DNA of 64,000 bases from Oscarella lobularis. Its lineage: Eukaryota; Porifera; Homoscleromorpha; Homosclerophorida; Oscarellidae. The translations under genes were made by a program, and so were the position numbers. The notes under the pieces are model-generated. The model was not told the DNA's origin and did not search any database. It saw only the letters and a list, made by a program, of their open reading frames with translations. The DNA lies in NCBI RefSeq assembly GCF_947507565.1, contig NC_089191.1, positions 310,001 through 374,000 on the forward strand. Direction: 5' to 3'. This document shows positions 27,457 through 43,753 of this stretch, in pieces (position 1 is the stretch's first letter; each line of letters begins with the position of its first letter).

Positions 27457-29130
27457 ATGGACGACGTCGCCGATCGAGCCAAAGCGGCCGGACTAAAAGC
27501 GACTCACTCAATTCAAAGACTCGAGTTCTCCTCTACGCTCAACGAACGCGACTATCGCCTCGTCGAAATACCGGAGAACTTGATCGAATCGTTACGCGAC
27601 GGCGAACAGTGAGAAAATGCGTCCGGGCGGGGAGAGGGAGCCCTTTAGGGATCTCTACTGCAGTTTCGCTATACGGGGCGACCCAAGCGAAGATGCAGTG
27701 CTCTGCACGCGATCGCAATCGTACGAAATAAAAGTCGTGGACGTATCGAACACGATGCTACTGGCGCCAAGTCTCGGAAGCGAAGGCGACGTAGCAAAAG
27801 GAGAAGTAGACCCCCTTTTCGTCCCCTTTTTACCTTCTCCGCGACGCGCTTTCCTTTCGGCAAAGATCCCCGGCGTTGCGAACTGCTACTACGAGCTAAA
27901 GCGCTGTCAGCCACGGCTCGAAAAACTCGATCGAATTCTGAAGGACTGCGCGTACAAGGGCCCGGATGAAGAGAAGGCTAGCACGAATAAAGGGGTAAAA
28001 TATTACGTACAGGTGCCTACGCAATATTTTTATTATTCGTACCTGAAGTATTTGGTGGAAGAATTGTTGAGGGAAGTGCAGGCGAGCGAAGACGAAGTCG
28101 AATTAGGGCTTCGTCAGCGCAACGCCTTTTGCGTAAATCGTACGTAGAATCCATTGTCGCGCGAATCATTATTCGAGATAGCATTCGCCTCGCTGTTAGT
28201 TCGCTGGCGCGTTCTCGACGACGGGTACGAGGAAAGAGTTGTCATGGCTATACTGGGTTTGATTGACGATAAACAATGGTCCTATGCACATTTAAGAGTC
28301 AGTGAAGTGTACGCGGAACTAGCGGGAGACTATCCACCGTAAGTAGAGAGGCCTGATGCTAAGATATACTTAAAGGATAAGGGGGTTAGTTTTGTGCTGA
28401 AACATTGCCTCGACTGCTATGGGTTCCAGAAGAACGAAGGTCTAAAATAAGATAAACAAGGCAAATTCGGTTCCTAAAGTGATCTGGTTCTAGATCCGGA
28501 TTTTTATTCCCTAAACGAGCTCAAGGTGTGTCAATTCTACGGCGAGTATCTACTCAAAGCCGCAGGAAAGGTTTTTAAAGAGACCCCATACGCGCGTGAA
28601 TAATTGCAAAGGCGGAAATTTCTAGTTTAGTTACGAGGATTTTATGAATAGTTGGCAACAGTCAGTGCCGTCGGGAATGACGACGGACATTAGTCAGCTA
28701 AAAGTGCGCCGTCTCGCGCGCGAGACGACGAAACCTCACGTTGATTTCTCCAGGGTTTGGCTTTGTGGGATCTCGACGCCCAACCTCCGGTAATTTGGCA
28801 CTACGCCGCCAGAGATCTTCCGCGCAACGCGACCCAAAGGTTCCTTAGACCCCCCCTACTTCGTAATCGCGGTCTCCTGAAATCAAATTACGCCTACACC
28901 TAATAGATTCGCCACGTTGTTCAAAACGAAACCCAAGTGGCGACTGGAAGACTTGGAACCCTACATAAGGTAAATTCCTCAAATATTTCGCATTCTGCTG
29001 CACCGACGTTTTCTCCTCTAGCGATCTCGCCAGCGACAAGCAATCAATGAACGCTCTACTACTCAAATACGCGCGAACGTCGACGGACAATCGAGGCGGC
29101 AAACTTTACAATTCCAAGCGCCCTTTGTAA
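27457..29130 (+). CDS. DSCC1: Sister chromatid cohesion protein DCC1
   Basis: Nine exons join to 414 residues (human 393). Recognisable blocks are FAIRGDPSEDAVLCTRSQSY, VVDVSNTMLLAPSL, YYELKRCQPRLEKLDRIL, VEELLREVQASEDEVELGL, the winged-helix text FVLKHCLDCYGF, FMNSWQQSVPSGM and the C-terminus LLLKYARTSTDNRGGKLYN. DCC1 forms the alternative clamp loader with CTF18 and CTF8 and acts in replication-coupled cohesion. A 42-nt segment at 28000-28041 in exon 2 has a GT start and AG end and is a multiple of three, so it may be a stopless intron; with it removed the match near KYY-YLVEELLREV looks better. Confidence 0.93.
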
Positions 29131-29366
29131 TGCATGTACTATTAATTAATATAAGTGCTATTGCTATTTCCTTGTGTGGTGAACGCGCTTCCGCATTCCC
29201 AAGTGGTTCCTATTCGTTTTACCGCAGTGGAAAACGATCTGCCGACCTCCGGTTTTCTGCGAATACTTCCGCATTGCTAAGCGTTCCGGATGGACACATA
29301 CTGTATATATACAAGCGCGCGAGAGACTCCTATAGAGTCAGTTGCTAAGAAAGTCGCGACTACAGT

Positions 29367-29882
29367 ATGCGTTCATCCGTCATCAGCTCGTTTCTTATAC
29401 TCGCTACGTTGGTTCAACTCTTTACGGAGTCGATTCAAGTTGACATAGCCCCGGTAAAATTTACTCTTTTTCTATATGCGGTCCAGAGAATAGACTGAGT
29501 TCTCTCTAGGCTTCCTTGGGGATATCTCCGGTTGTTGCCGGTCCTCATGGGCCGGAGTTAGGGTGCTTGTACAAAAAGTGCGGTTCGAGGAAGCGGTGCG
29601 TTTTGAATCGGCGCAACAGGCCCAAATGCGTGTGCGATCCCAATGCGTGCACGCTCAGTCGGTGGCGGGAAAATGCGTGGCAGCGAAAGGCCATGTGCGC
29701 GTCGGACGGTCAAACATATAAAAATTTGTACGTGCCCGAAGCTATTTTTAGTATCATCTGACTTATGTTTTTTTTACAGCTGCATTTTCACCTACTTCAA
29801 GTGCATGAGAAAAAAGCCGCTCAAGATCATTTCCAGGGGAGAATGCCCGAAGAAACCAAACGCCGCCTATTTAGTCCATTAG
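29367..29882 (+). CDS. Small secreted follistatin/Kazal-domain protein
   Basis: Three exons (29367-29453, 29510-29727, 29780-29882) give 135 residues. A signal peptide (MRSSVISSFLILATLVQLFT) precedes a single follistatin-like unit: CLYKKCGSRKRCVLNRRNRP, KCVCDPNACT, then the Kazal core CASDGQTYKN and C-IFTYFKC with GECPKKP at the end. The layout resembles the FOLN-Kazal pair of SPARC and follistatin-like proteins without their other domains. Kazal folds inhibit serine proteases or bind TGF-beta-type ligands; which applies is not visible. A TATATATA element at about 29299 lies 65 bp upstream of the start. Confidence 0.8.
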
Positions 29883-30042
29883 AAAAGTATTTCAACACGG
29901 ACACGAGACTCATTACATGGACGCTTAGTGCTGTAGTAATAGATCACCTTTTCTCGACGCGACTGCGTGGGCGGATATTAATTAGTTAATTGAATGGTCC
30001 CTAAGGCAACGACAGCGAATCTAAAGCACGCTAACTCCTGAC

Positions 30043-31614
30043 ATGGGCAACGACGAATCGAGACAAGAATCATCGGATTCGAAATCGACCGATCCTTACA
30101 GCGATTTCGTTCTCATCGAGTCGAATCGAAGCGTCGATTCGCTGCCTCAAATCGATCCCCTACGCAGTCGCGCCGTTTGCGCCGGAGTAGGCCGTCACGT
30201 CAATAAGCGATTGCGCGAAAGCGATAATCCGACGTGCGACGCCGATGCTCGTCTTCTCGCTCGAGCGATCGAACGAGTCGCTATTCTACCGTCGGAAAAC
30301 GTCGAAATTCTCGACACGGAGTCGCCGTACGCGGCGACCGCGTGTAATATCGAGGACGCGTTGCGAAATGCAGCGGAAAACGTCGAGACAGACGGCGCGC
30401 TCTTTTTCTGTTTCTCCGGACACGGAACTCATTACGAAAATCGACGCGTTGCGCTCGTCGGAGCCGATTTCGTCGATCGTTCGTCGCCGCTAATCACGGC
30501 GAAGAAGGTCAGTGTCCCGGACTAAACATGGTGGAGCGCGCTACATGTATGGGGGTTTCGTTCTTTCTCTTTCCCTAACAGGTGGTCGGTGCTCTAGCTG
30601 GGCTAAAATCGATCGAAACGCCTGTCGTCGTAATACTAGACTGCTGTTTCGCCGCCGGAATCGCTCGCGAAGTCGCCTCCCTTATCGAAGACGACAAGCA
30701 CAAAATTTACTTTCTAGCCGCCTGCTCCGCTTCGGAGAAGACGATCGGTACGAAGCAGCTCGGATCGGGCGTCTTCACCTTTTTTCTCGCCGATTATTTG
30801 ATGAAACTAGAGCTCGGCGCTCAGTTTCCGCTTCGAGCGGCGATAAAACATTGTTATCCGCTTTGCGACGCTATAGGGGGCCTTCTTATTCGAACCGACG
30901 CCCCGGGCGTCGATTCGACAATGAAACCGACGCTAGTTAGCACTGAACTCGTACTGGAGTTTCTCGACGGTCGTTATCGCGTTCGAGAGAGGGGTGAGGA
31001 CGCGGAAACGGACGGGGGGGCTCCCACGAGGCGTAAATTCGCCCAAACGCTCGATTACCTGAGTTACGAAGACGCTGTCCAGTTCGAAGTCGATCTTAAG
31101 TTGTCGGAAGACGTCGCGAAGTGGCTTGCCGATACGGTGGGGCCCAAATTGAGAGTTTTGAAGGTCTCCGGGCATCTCGCTATGACGAACGTTTATAAGA
31201 CGGTCACGTGTTTGATCATGCAGTCAATGGGCGTTCTCGCGGGAAAGCGAAGACCCGATTTGGCGGGAAATCCCGCGACGTTTCTGCTGAGCTTTTATCG
31301 CATGGTGGAGTCCCTAAGTGAAGTGATGGGCGAGTCAATGCCACCAGAATCAGATGAATTGTCACTTACTTTGGCTTATTATATTCCTGGCGTGGCAAGG
31401 GTGACTGGAAAGAATTTGAAGGATTTCAAGAAATTGTTGCAGTTGTTTTCGCGTCTAAGATGCGATGAGAGTGAGGAAGACGAACCAGATGGGGTAATAT
31501 AAATTGATTAAAATTATAATCAACTTACTTTTTTATTTCTAGATGAACGAAAACGCCATTTCAGTAATAGGAGAAATAGCCAAGACACCTCGACCTATCG
31601 AAGATCAGAAATAA
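30043..31614 (+). CDS. Caspase-fold (peptidase C14, metacaspase-like) protein with N-myristoylation signal
   Basis: Three exons (30043-30507, 30582-31493, 31543-31614) give 482 residues. The p20-like domain carries the catalytic histidine in LFFCFSGHGTHYE and the catalytic cysteine in VVVILDCCFAAG. The SGHG and DCC pair is typical of metacaspases and of bacterial or other C14 families rather than of the QACRG/QACQG motif of animal caspases. The N-terminus MGNDESRQ fits the MGxxxS myristoylation consensus, suggesting membrane attachment. The C-terminal 200 residues show no familiar CARD, DED or Ig domain. Substrate preference (basic or Asp P1) cannot be read from the sequence. Confidence 0.82.
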
Positions 31615-31669
31615 ATGAAATTTTTTCGTTGACTCGCGCGCGTTAGTTAAGCATTCGCATTGATTTTCG

Positions 31670-32854
31670 ATGGCTGGTCTTCACGTATTCTGTTGGCCTG
31701 GACGCGATCAATTACCGTCGTTTGATCCTTTATGTCTGTCCGTGATAGTAAGTAATTCTCAGAGCGAGTGAGGCCCCTTTGGGAAACTGCGTACGATAAC
31801 CAGGCCTATTCGCGCTTCTGCGCCATTCCCGACTCCCAGGCGGCATTCCACAAATGTACTGGATATAATCAATACACCAGTAGGCATCTCGAACGTCTCA
31901 TTGCCTAGTTAGACCCGATCTTCTGCAGGCGACCTTCCCATTGTATATACGGGAGACAAAGCTATATGCGGCGCTCATTCCGTACTCGACTACTTCCGAA
32001 GCAGAGGCTGGAACGCCGACTACATCCTAAAAACGAAAGAAAAAGCCGATACGATGGCTTTTCTCTCACTCATACGAACTCACCTTCATCCGGCAATAGT
32101 AATTAAAAAAACAATAAAATTAGACGAAGAATTGATACAGTATTAAAATCTACAAGCTTTACCTTCAATTTGTCAAGTCTCAAAATTACGCTGACGTCAT
32201 TCGCGGTTACTACGCAACCGCTTGCTCGTTTCCATGGAATTTTTATGTACCCGGTCAACTGGAGAAGCGCGCTAGGGAAGCGGTTGCACTCAAAGGGGAA
32301 AACGTTGAGAAAACAGTAAATAAATAAATTAGATTAATTAATTAGATTAATTAAACTTACTTGTTATAGATCATTGTTGAAGCGAAACACTGTCTTGATC
32401 TTCTATCGTCGTTTTTGGGCGACCAGCAATTCTTCTTCGGCGACAGGTAAAAGAATTCTACCTGTCTAAGATTCTTTCTCCTTTTCCTAGGCCCACAACT
32501 CTTGATGCTATTTCTTACGGTTACCTTGCCTTCATCTTGAACAGCAACCTCCCTTCTAATGATCTAAAGCCTCACGTTTTGTCTCTGGAGAATCTGGCTG
32601 GGTTCACTGCTCGCTTTGGGGATCAGTATATGAGATCAGTGACGTCGATTGGAATGAGGGCCCCGGAAGAGGCCCCCGTTCCTCAGCAGAGTTTTTTTAC
32701 TAGCAATCGAAAGGCCCAGCTGAAAAAATGGGGGTCCATTGGATTTGGTTTAGTCGCTATGGTTACGTATGCATTTTTGAGTGGACTTATTGAAATTGAA
32801 ATACGCGAGGAAGAGGAAGAGGAGGACGAGGGGGAAGAAGAAATAAATAATTAA
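31670..32854 (+). CDS. MTX1: Metaxin 1/3-like mitochondrial outer-membrane protein
   Basis: Six exons (31670-31747, 31804-31879, 31929-32098, 32157-32315, 32370-32446, 32491-32854) give 307 residues. The thioredoxin/GST-like N-terminus starts MAGLHVFCWPGRDQLPS. Then come ADTMAFLSLIRTHLHPAI, the GST C-terminal helices (FLGDQQFFFGD, LDAISYGYLAFIL) and a C-terminal tail anchor (GFGLVAMVTYAFLSGLIEIE) followed by an acidic tail. Metaxins work with SAM50 in beta-barrel insertion and with kinesin adaptors. AATAAA overlaps the stop region at 32854. Confidence 0.92.
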
Positions 32855-33019
32855 TAAAACATCATTGATATGACTTAGTACAGACGACGTGTTTGCTACA
32901 TCAAGGTAAGGAGAGAAACGCGTTTAAATAATCACGTGTCATCGCGGCATGTGGGTCTGCTTAATTAATTAATTAATTACCAGAGGAGGCGGGGCTTCTT
33001 TGTTTGTTCGTTTGTTATC

Positions 33020-37210
<4,191 letters not shown>

Positions 37211-37513
37211 CGCGTCGAATAGACAACGTTGCCGCGCCTTCGTTCGCTGTTTTAGTCGAGGCGCTTTCCAATCTTTGCGGTTTTTAGACGCGAGGAAATC
37301 GAATTTTCGCGCTTATTCGCCGGTTTCTTGCGTTTCGATTCCCTATTCGGACTTTGTCTCGTAAGCGAGACTTCGTTTGACGATGTTTTCTCGTGTATTT
37401 CGGCGTCGATCTTCGCACTAGTGCGTGCGTTACGCTAATTAATGGAGTGGCGCCACAGCTGGTAACAAGATTATTTGAAGTCAAATAGGCATTCCGTTAC
37501 GAATTAAAATTAT
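37211..37513. other. Intergenic gap upstream of FAM135
   Basis: These 303 bases separate the FAM135 start codon from the stop of the next minus-strand gene. They contain a CG-rich stretch (37211-37300) and then mixed sequence. I see no further feature; any FAM135 promoter or 5' untranslated exon would lie here. Confidence 0.4.
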
Positions 37514-38488
37514 TTACGAACTAAAATTTATAGCAATAACAGCTTTTATAAATTCGGCGTCAATATAATCAGCTATTACAATATTTACCCCGTGTTTCTG
37601 CACAGCAGATGAACACGTTAGCCAGGCAATGATTTCCTGCCTAATGCTGCGAGCCATATCCTCAAGATTCCGCCATATCCCCGGTAGGGGCAATAGCAGA
37701 GATTTCACAATAGTCCGCGTGCGAGGAGTGAATATGCATTGAGACACAAATAGACGTTCCCCGTCGCCTGGCAACGCTTTTAGACCATCGTCAAGTCGTT
37801 CGAACAGATGCGATCGAGAGGTCGTATTATGCCAGGGAGATTGAATAAAACTAGGAAACCAGACTGACTGAATATGGGGATTTTCATAATTAAATTTCTT
37901 GTTTGGATGTGGATGCAGGAGAGCTATTACGCGCTTTCCCGTATGCCACATGTCACCGAGCTTCGGTAACGCACGTTGACGTTGAAAAAGCACGCCCTCG
38001 AATTTTAATTCAATTAGCTGAATTAGACGCACGTGCTCCGCGTGACCCATATTGTACACGTGATTCATATCCAGAACGACGATTTCTTTTCGATGGTCGT
38101 CGATGAATTGCCGGATGTCGGTCAAAACGGGCGCTAATTGCTCGCCCGTGAAGCCGTGACACAAATGGAATGTGTCGTCGAGAAACGTTATGCGCATGTC
38201 CAAATAACGAATACCTATTCTGAGCTGGTCCTTTATCGTTCCTCGCTGGCATTTGGACCATTGGGCGGCTACGCGATGCACGACCGATCCGATGATTCTA
38301 CTATTGTGCAGCTTCGACAGAAAGCTGTCTTCTCCGAGCAACGGCGAATTCCTCGCGTTTCCGACGGTCGACGAACCGGAATTGTGCGTTCCGGGCAAGG
38401 CGAGCCGATTTAGTGGAATTTCAGCTACATCTGGCTTCTCCTTTTCCATCTTTTCCATCCACGATTCGAGAGCTATATCGTTCATCAT
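37514..38488 (-). CDS. PLCXD: PI-PLC X-domain-containing protein (PLCXD1-3 type)
   Basis: A single uninterrupted exon encodes 324 residues, unusual among its intron-rich neighbours. The X-domain carries both catalytic histidines: LALPGTHNSGS and FHLCHGFTGE. Also visible are GIRYLDMRI, IVVLDMNHVY and a C-terminal VNIVIADYIDAEF. PLCXD proteins are Ca-independent PI-PLC-like enzymes lacking PH, EF-hand, C2 and Y domains; length and layout agree. The first of two adjacent Met codons was chosen. The gene lies only 69 bp downstream of the HADHA stop on the same strand. The lack of introns fits an old retrocopy or intron loss. Confidence 0.92.
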   Translation of the reverse strand: MMNDIALESWMEKMEKEKPDVAEIPLNRLALPGTHNSGSSTVGNARNSPLLGEDSFLSKLHNSRIIGSVVHRVAAQWSKCQRGTIKDQLRIGIRYLDMRITFLDDTFHLCHGFTGEQLAPVLTDIRQFIDDHRKEIVVLDMNHVYNMGHAEHVRLIQLIELKFEGVLFQRQRALPKLGDMWHTGKRVIALLHPHPNKKFNYENPHIQSVWFPSFIQSPWHNTTSRSHLFERLDDGLKALPGDGERLFVSQCIFTPRTRTIVKSLLLPLPGIWRNLEDMARSIRQEIIAWLTCSSAVQKHGVNIVIADYIDAEFIKAVIAINFSS

Positions 38489-38557
38489 CTTGCGTGTTGA
38501 TTGCGCAGACGCAGTTTACACTCGTGACCTTGACAACATACCCACGTGTATTTCAAA

Positions 38558-41500
38558 TCAATTATAAAATTTATGTCCACTTTTCGCGTAGTCCAAAAGC
38601 ATCGGAGCCACTTGAAAATGATCCCCGTACGTAGCTTGATATTCTTGGATCTTGTCAGCCAATTTTCCGGCGCCGTAAATATCAAGAAAACGGAAAGGAC
38701 CTAAAAAGAAAAATTCGCGAGAGACAAAGAGCGAATGAACAACGTATTTACCTCCCAGAAAGGGGGGAAATCCGAGCCCAAATACCGCACCAATATCGCC
38801 GTCAGTCTAATAAATTAATTAATTAATTAACGAATTAAAAATTATTGATTTTTTGATTTCTTACTGGACTGCGAAGGATTTCTTCTTGGAGGCACATGAC
38901 GGCTTCGTTCACAAATCGAGACACAAGTCTCATCTGAACGTCTTCAGTTGTGTGACTATAAATAGACTTAAAAATTCTGTTTTCTAATTTTTATAACTGA
39001 CGGTTTCTTCGGTGCAATGGCAAATCGTTTCAAAATATCTGCCGCATCACTATTAACCTATACAGGATTTGCTACAATAAGGCTATTTTTATTAATTAAT
39101 AGATTCTTTACTTCTCTGCTGCTTTTCTGGCCAGAGTAAATGAAAATTCCTTTTCCAGCTTTGCGTCCTACAAAAACCGTTTATATCTCCGTCTCTTAAA
39201 ATGGATATCATGTGGTCTATCTACAAGTGCGCCGCGCGTACAATTTTATTATTTTTCTATTACCTGTGAATCCCTTGGCAACCATTTCCTTCAGAAGACC
39301 AACGTCCGAGCCAGCCACTCTGAAAAATTAATTCATAAAAATTAATCAATTATTCTTATTGCATATAACCTGGTTCCAAAGGCTTTGGAAAGATCCTCCG
39401 CCACGTGAGCAGCAACATCAATACCAACCTTGAACAAAGCACATTAAATTATCATAGATGTATGATTTTTTATACTAATTAAAATATTAAAAATTGATTC
39501 CTCAGTTATAGTGATATTTTAATCATTGCTATACGTCAGCATTAGCATGGTCATACTATTGAGTATACCCATCACAGGAAACAGAACAAGAACCCGGATA
39601 CAAAATCAATTCCTTACCTCATCTGCTAATGTTGCAAATCCAACAGGAAATCCAAATTGACGAGACATTTTGTCGAGTTCTTTAGGATTCAATCCCTCCT
39701 ACATATACATATATAAATATATATATATATATATATTTATATTTATCTCTTCACCTGAAGCAGACGAACAATCTCCGCCATCAGCGGAGACAAAACGCGC
39801 GTCGTATAAAACCCGGGACCATCCTTGGTACGCACAGCAATAAAAAACGCGACGTAATAAGTAATAACCCCGCGTTACTTTGACTACAATGACCGTCTTT
39901 CCCTGCTGGAGTCCGACACTCACAGCAGCAGCTATCAAATATTAATTAAAATATAATTACGGGACGTGTGCACGTGTCTCCCTCCCACCTGCAGTGTCAT
40001 TCGAAGTCTTGTCTGTTGTAATTATTTCCAACAGAGGCATTTTATCGACGGGAGAGAAGTAATGCATTCCTATGACTTTTTCTGGTCTTAGGCTAGCTTC
40101 AGCTATCTGGAGAATTAATCAAAGCACTGTAGCGGCGAACCCCATTACATATAAAAAAAGAAATTACTTTTGCTATTGGAAGAGCTGAAGTGTTGGAAGC
40201 AAAGACGCAATTATCCGAAATATGCTACAATGATTATTATTATTATTATTATTATTATCACCTAGACGTGAAAATCCCGGAACTGACCTGCTCAATTTCC
40301 TTCAGGACTTTGTGCTTGACGCTAAGATCTTCGAAGACCGCTTCAATCACCATGTCAACCTTGTCAAAACCCTAAACAAAATTCATCACGTGATCATTCC
40401 TAGGGGTCATATAGCGGACTCGATAATCGATTTGAGGAGTGAGATGAGACATGAGCTGATCTCTCTCAAAACTAATAAAGAAAATTATTATTTAAATGGT
40501 CACGTGGTTATTTTCTTAATACGAACCCAGTCATTTGGCGTTTTTTCACTCTCTTTGCAAAACTACAGCATCAGGATTTTTTTAATATCAACGATTAATT
40601 ATTAAGTACAAACTTTTTGCTTATTTGATCTATTCCTCTGCCCACTGCATTGCTACTGGTATCTTTCAAAATGACGTCATGGCCTGCCTTTTGTATGCCT
40701 ACTTCCGCGATCCCCGCCCCCATTAATCCGGCTCCCAATACGGCTACATTCCTAATTATAATCTAATAATGAGCCTTTTAATTGAAAATATTTTGCTTAT
40801 CTCACTTGACTGGATTTTTTGGTTTTCCGAATTTATTTTTCTTGCACTCCGTCTGCGTCAAAAACATCAGTCTTGCCGTCACGTGATCAAAGTCCTACCT
40901 GTGCAAAAAATAAGCCAATCAACGACTGGCTTTCGGACGTCATTTTGAGTTCCCCAAAAGCCTGAAGAAAGTCCAATAATATAAATACAAGATTTAAATT
41001 GTATTCTCCACTTTGCATTCAGCTTCATATCCAGCAGATTGTCCTTTTTGCATCCCAGTCTTTGTCACCTCAATGATCTTCAGAGGAGCCGGATACTTGC
41101 CAAGAGTCTGCTTCATAACCTAAATAGTAAATATCATGAATAAAGCCTTAGCCAAAGATTGAAAGTCTAAACCTTTTTCTTGGCTTGACCGAAAATATAA
41201 TTATAAAGAAATGACGTATCCGTTGTCAGCTTGTATTTCCAATCTAAAAATGATGACGTCATCCCAACCCCAGCAACATTGTATATATTATGACAACATA
41301 CTCACCAGACATTTTCCCCCACGAACGATCTCTCTTAGGCGAAAGCGCCCCAGAAGCCAAATCCCTATCAATAATAAAATATTTTATTAAATGATTTAAT
41401 TAATTAATTAATTACTTTGCTGCTTGCACTGCTACTTCTTCCAAATATTCCATCGTTCTCTGCTCTGGAGACGATATACCAGGCCCTAGCAAAAGTATTC

Positions 41501-42656
41501 ATAAATTTCTCTAATTAAATCTTTCAAATTTCTTTTACCTAGAAGATGAACAACGCGATCGACTAATCCCAATCGCTTCGCTTTCTGCGCTTTCACGTTT
41601 CGTCCCGTCAACATCAAATCGAGAGCATCCGGGAGACCAATCTACGTCATCACAGAATTTTATTTAATATTACGATATCTTTGATCCTTACAAGTCTCGG
41701 TAATCTTTGCGTTCCTCCCGCTGCTGGCAACAAGCCAAGCATCACTTCCGGTTGACCCATGTTCGTACTTTTATGAGTTGTAGCAATTCTATAGTGACAA
41801 GCCAGGGCAACCTACAGAGCAAATATAATTTTCTTTTTTTATATATTATAATGTATGTCATGTGACTTACCTCTAGGCCTCCTCCAACGCATACCCCATT
41901 AATAGCCGCTACAATCGGTTTCCCGCACTTTTCCACTTCCCACAAACTTTCTTGACCATTTCGTGACACTTTTGACATCTAAAAAAAGCAAAACTGAAAA
42001 ATCCACAAATAACTAATGATATAAATCGACTTCTTCTTCCGTTTGAGCAGCTTGAAGCATTCTTAATTAATAATGTCAAATAAAACATTAATTAACTATT
42101 TATTATTGAATTTACTTGATATCGGCCCCAGCTATGAAGCATCCCGGTTTCGTTGAAATCAGCACGGCTCCTTTGATCTCAGGCATGTCGAGAAACTCCT
42201 TGAAAGCCTAAAGAGAAGAAAATCAATATCGGTTTCTCGCGGTCACGTGATATATTTACCCCGAATATTTCGTTCCCAGTTTCTTCGGACAGAACGTTGA
42301 CCTAATGCCAAGCGATTCGTTTCTATCGACTTTAATCCACGCGCGCGATACCTTTTCGCCCGGCGAATTGACTCGAACGACGGCAATTCCATCTTTCACG
42401 TCCACTTGCACGTGTTTTCGCGCTGAAGGCGAATCGAGCATCGTTTGGGTTTCAAAACGAGACGTTTTGCGTACCGCGAGCTTCCGTTGCGATGCAACGC
42501 GACGCGTAAGAAAGATTCGGACCTAGAAAAGTGCCGTTCGCGTGACCCTTGACCTTTTGCTTTCGGCGAAGGCCTCCGGAGGCTCTTTTGCACCAATTTC
42601 TTACCTCTCGAAAGAGTGAGAGGTATCCGAAGCGAAGAGAAGAGCCTGTACGCCAT
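38558..42656 (-). CDS. HADHA: Mitochondrial trifunctional enzyme subunit alpha
   Basis: About 29 exons encode enoyl-CoA hydratase plus long-chain 3-hydroxyacyl-CoA dehydrogenase of beta-oxidation. The hydratase part has [38 protein letters not shown] and [20 protein letters not shown]. The NAD-binding fold has [17 protein letters not shown], and the dehydrogenase core has [45 protein letters not shown] and [19 protein letters not shown]. The C-terminus runs [14 protein letters not shown] to SGHKFYN. A transit peptide begins [17 protein letters not shown]; the exact border of exon 1 is unclear because the obvious donor (GTAAGA at 42604) does not fit the phase of exon 2, so a cryptic donor further on is implied. 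It is 61 bp from the divergent TEDC1 start. Confidence 0.94.
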
Positions 42657-42717
42657 TGGAGCGTTTTCTCGCCACGAGCACGCGTCACGTGTTTCTAGCG
42701 CGCGTGCTGACAGAAAA

Positions 42718-43748
42718 ATGGCTCGCGTCAAAGAAGTCATATCGACTTTGTCGAGCCTCATTCAGCACGGAGGCCTACCCAAAGTCGTTCCGGAAACGTT
42801 TCGCGCGGCGAAATTCAACAAATCGGAATCAGAAACGAAATTGGAAGAGATCCTGATTGGATTAATTGAAATGGAATGTGGCGTTCGCCAATCAGACTCC
42901 GGGGACGTCGAATTCGTCGCAAAACACCTCAATCGGCTCGGATACGACCGCGATAGCTTCTACGAAACGAAAGAGAGCGACGACGCGAAGCGACGACGCG
43001 GCGAAAGCCGAGAGCTTTTGCTGGCTCTCGCTTGGCTACTCGTACGAACGAAATACGTCGAGAGACTCTTTCGCTACATTACGCGCGCTTGCCGCGCTTT
43101 AACGACCGGTTTCCCGGACTTGTCCGCGTGCGCACGCATAGAAACGTCCCTTAGAGACCGTTCTTGGTTCTCCTCCTCAGAGCAAATCGCAAAGAAACGC
43201 GACGTAGCTATAGTGCGCACGGCCGAAACGGCGGGAAACTTACTCAAACAAGCAGTTCTAATGAAAAATCGCGCTGTTAACGCACTACGTGCAACGGAAG
43301 CCCAAGAAACGCTATTTCTAAAGTTATTTCACAAGGTTAATTCAATTAATTAATTAATTAATTAAGGAGTGGGAGTGTAGTTTTTTCTAATTAGGCTCAC
43401 CTCTGCACTTCCTGTCGTCTGAGTATGACTGAAATTCACCTACTTCGGCATCCAGACGTGCTAAAACGCTGCTCTGATTTGATTATACACTGTAACGAGA
43501 TACTGACGCAAATAGGGGAGTGGAAACGCGGGGAAACGCTCTTCTGGCAGTGGATGGAGAGCGTGCTCAATCAAGAAAACCCCGACGCGCAAAAAACGCT
43601 CAAATTCAAAAATCATGAACATAGCGATGACGTCATAGCATCGTCTATTAACCCGGCGGTGTGGACATATAGTTTTGATACGGGAAAGGGAGTCCCAATC
43701 CGGGAGGAAATCAAACGCATTGAAGAAGCATTATTAGAGAAAATTTAA
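42718..43748 (+). CDS. TEDC1: Tubulin epsilon and delta complex protein 1
   Basis: Two exons (42718-43335, 43395-43748) give 323 residues. Matching family landmarks are VPETFRAAKFNK, the SRELLLALAWLLVR helix, LMKNRAVNALRA and the LCTSCRLSMTEIHLLRHPDV segment in exon 2. TEDC1 with TEDC2 and delta/epsilon tubulin stabilises centriole triplet microtubules; its presence suggests a ciliated organism with triplet centrioles. Homology outside these blocks is weak, as usual for this protein. The stop codon ends 5 bp before the stop codon of the convergent ARFRP1. Confidence 0.8.
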
Positions 43749-43753
43749 ATTAC

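Noticed and set aside
40230..40260. TTA/ATT triplet run as a possible coding repeat
   Set aside because: It lies in a HADHA intron between well-defined exons; only a simple repeat.
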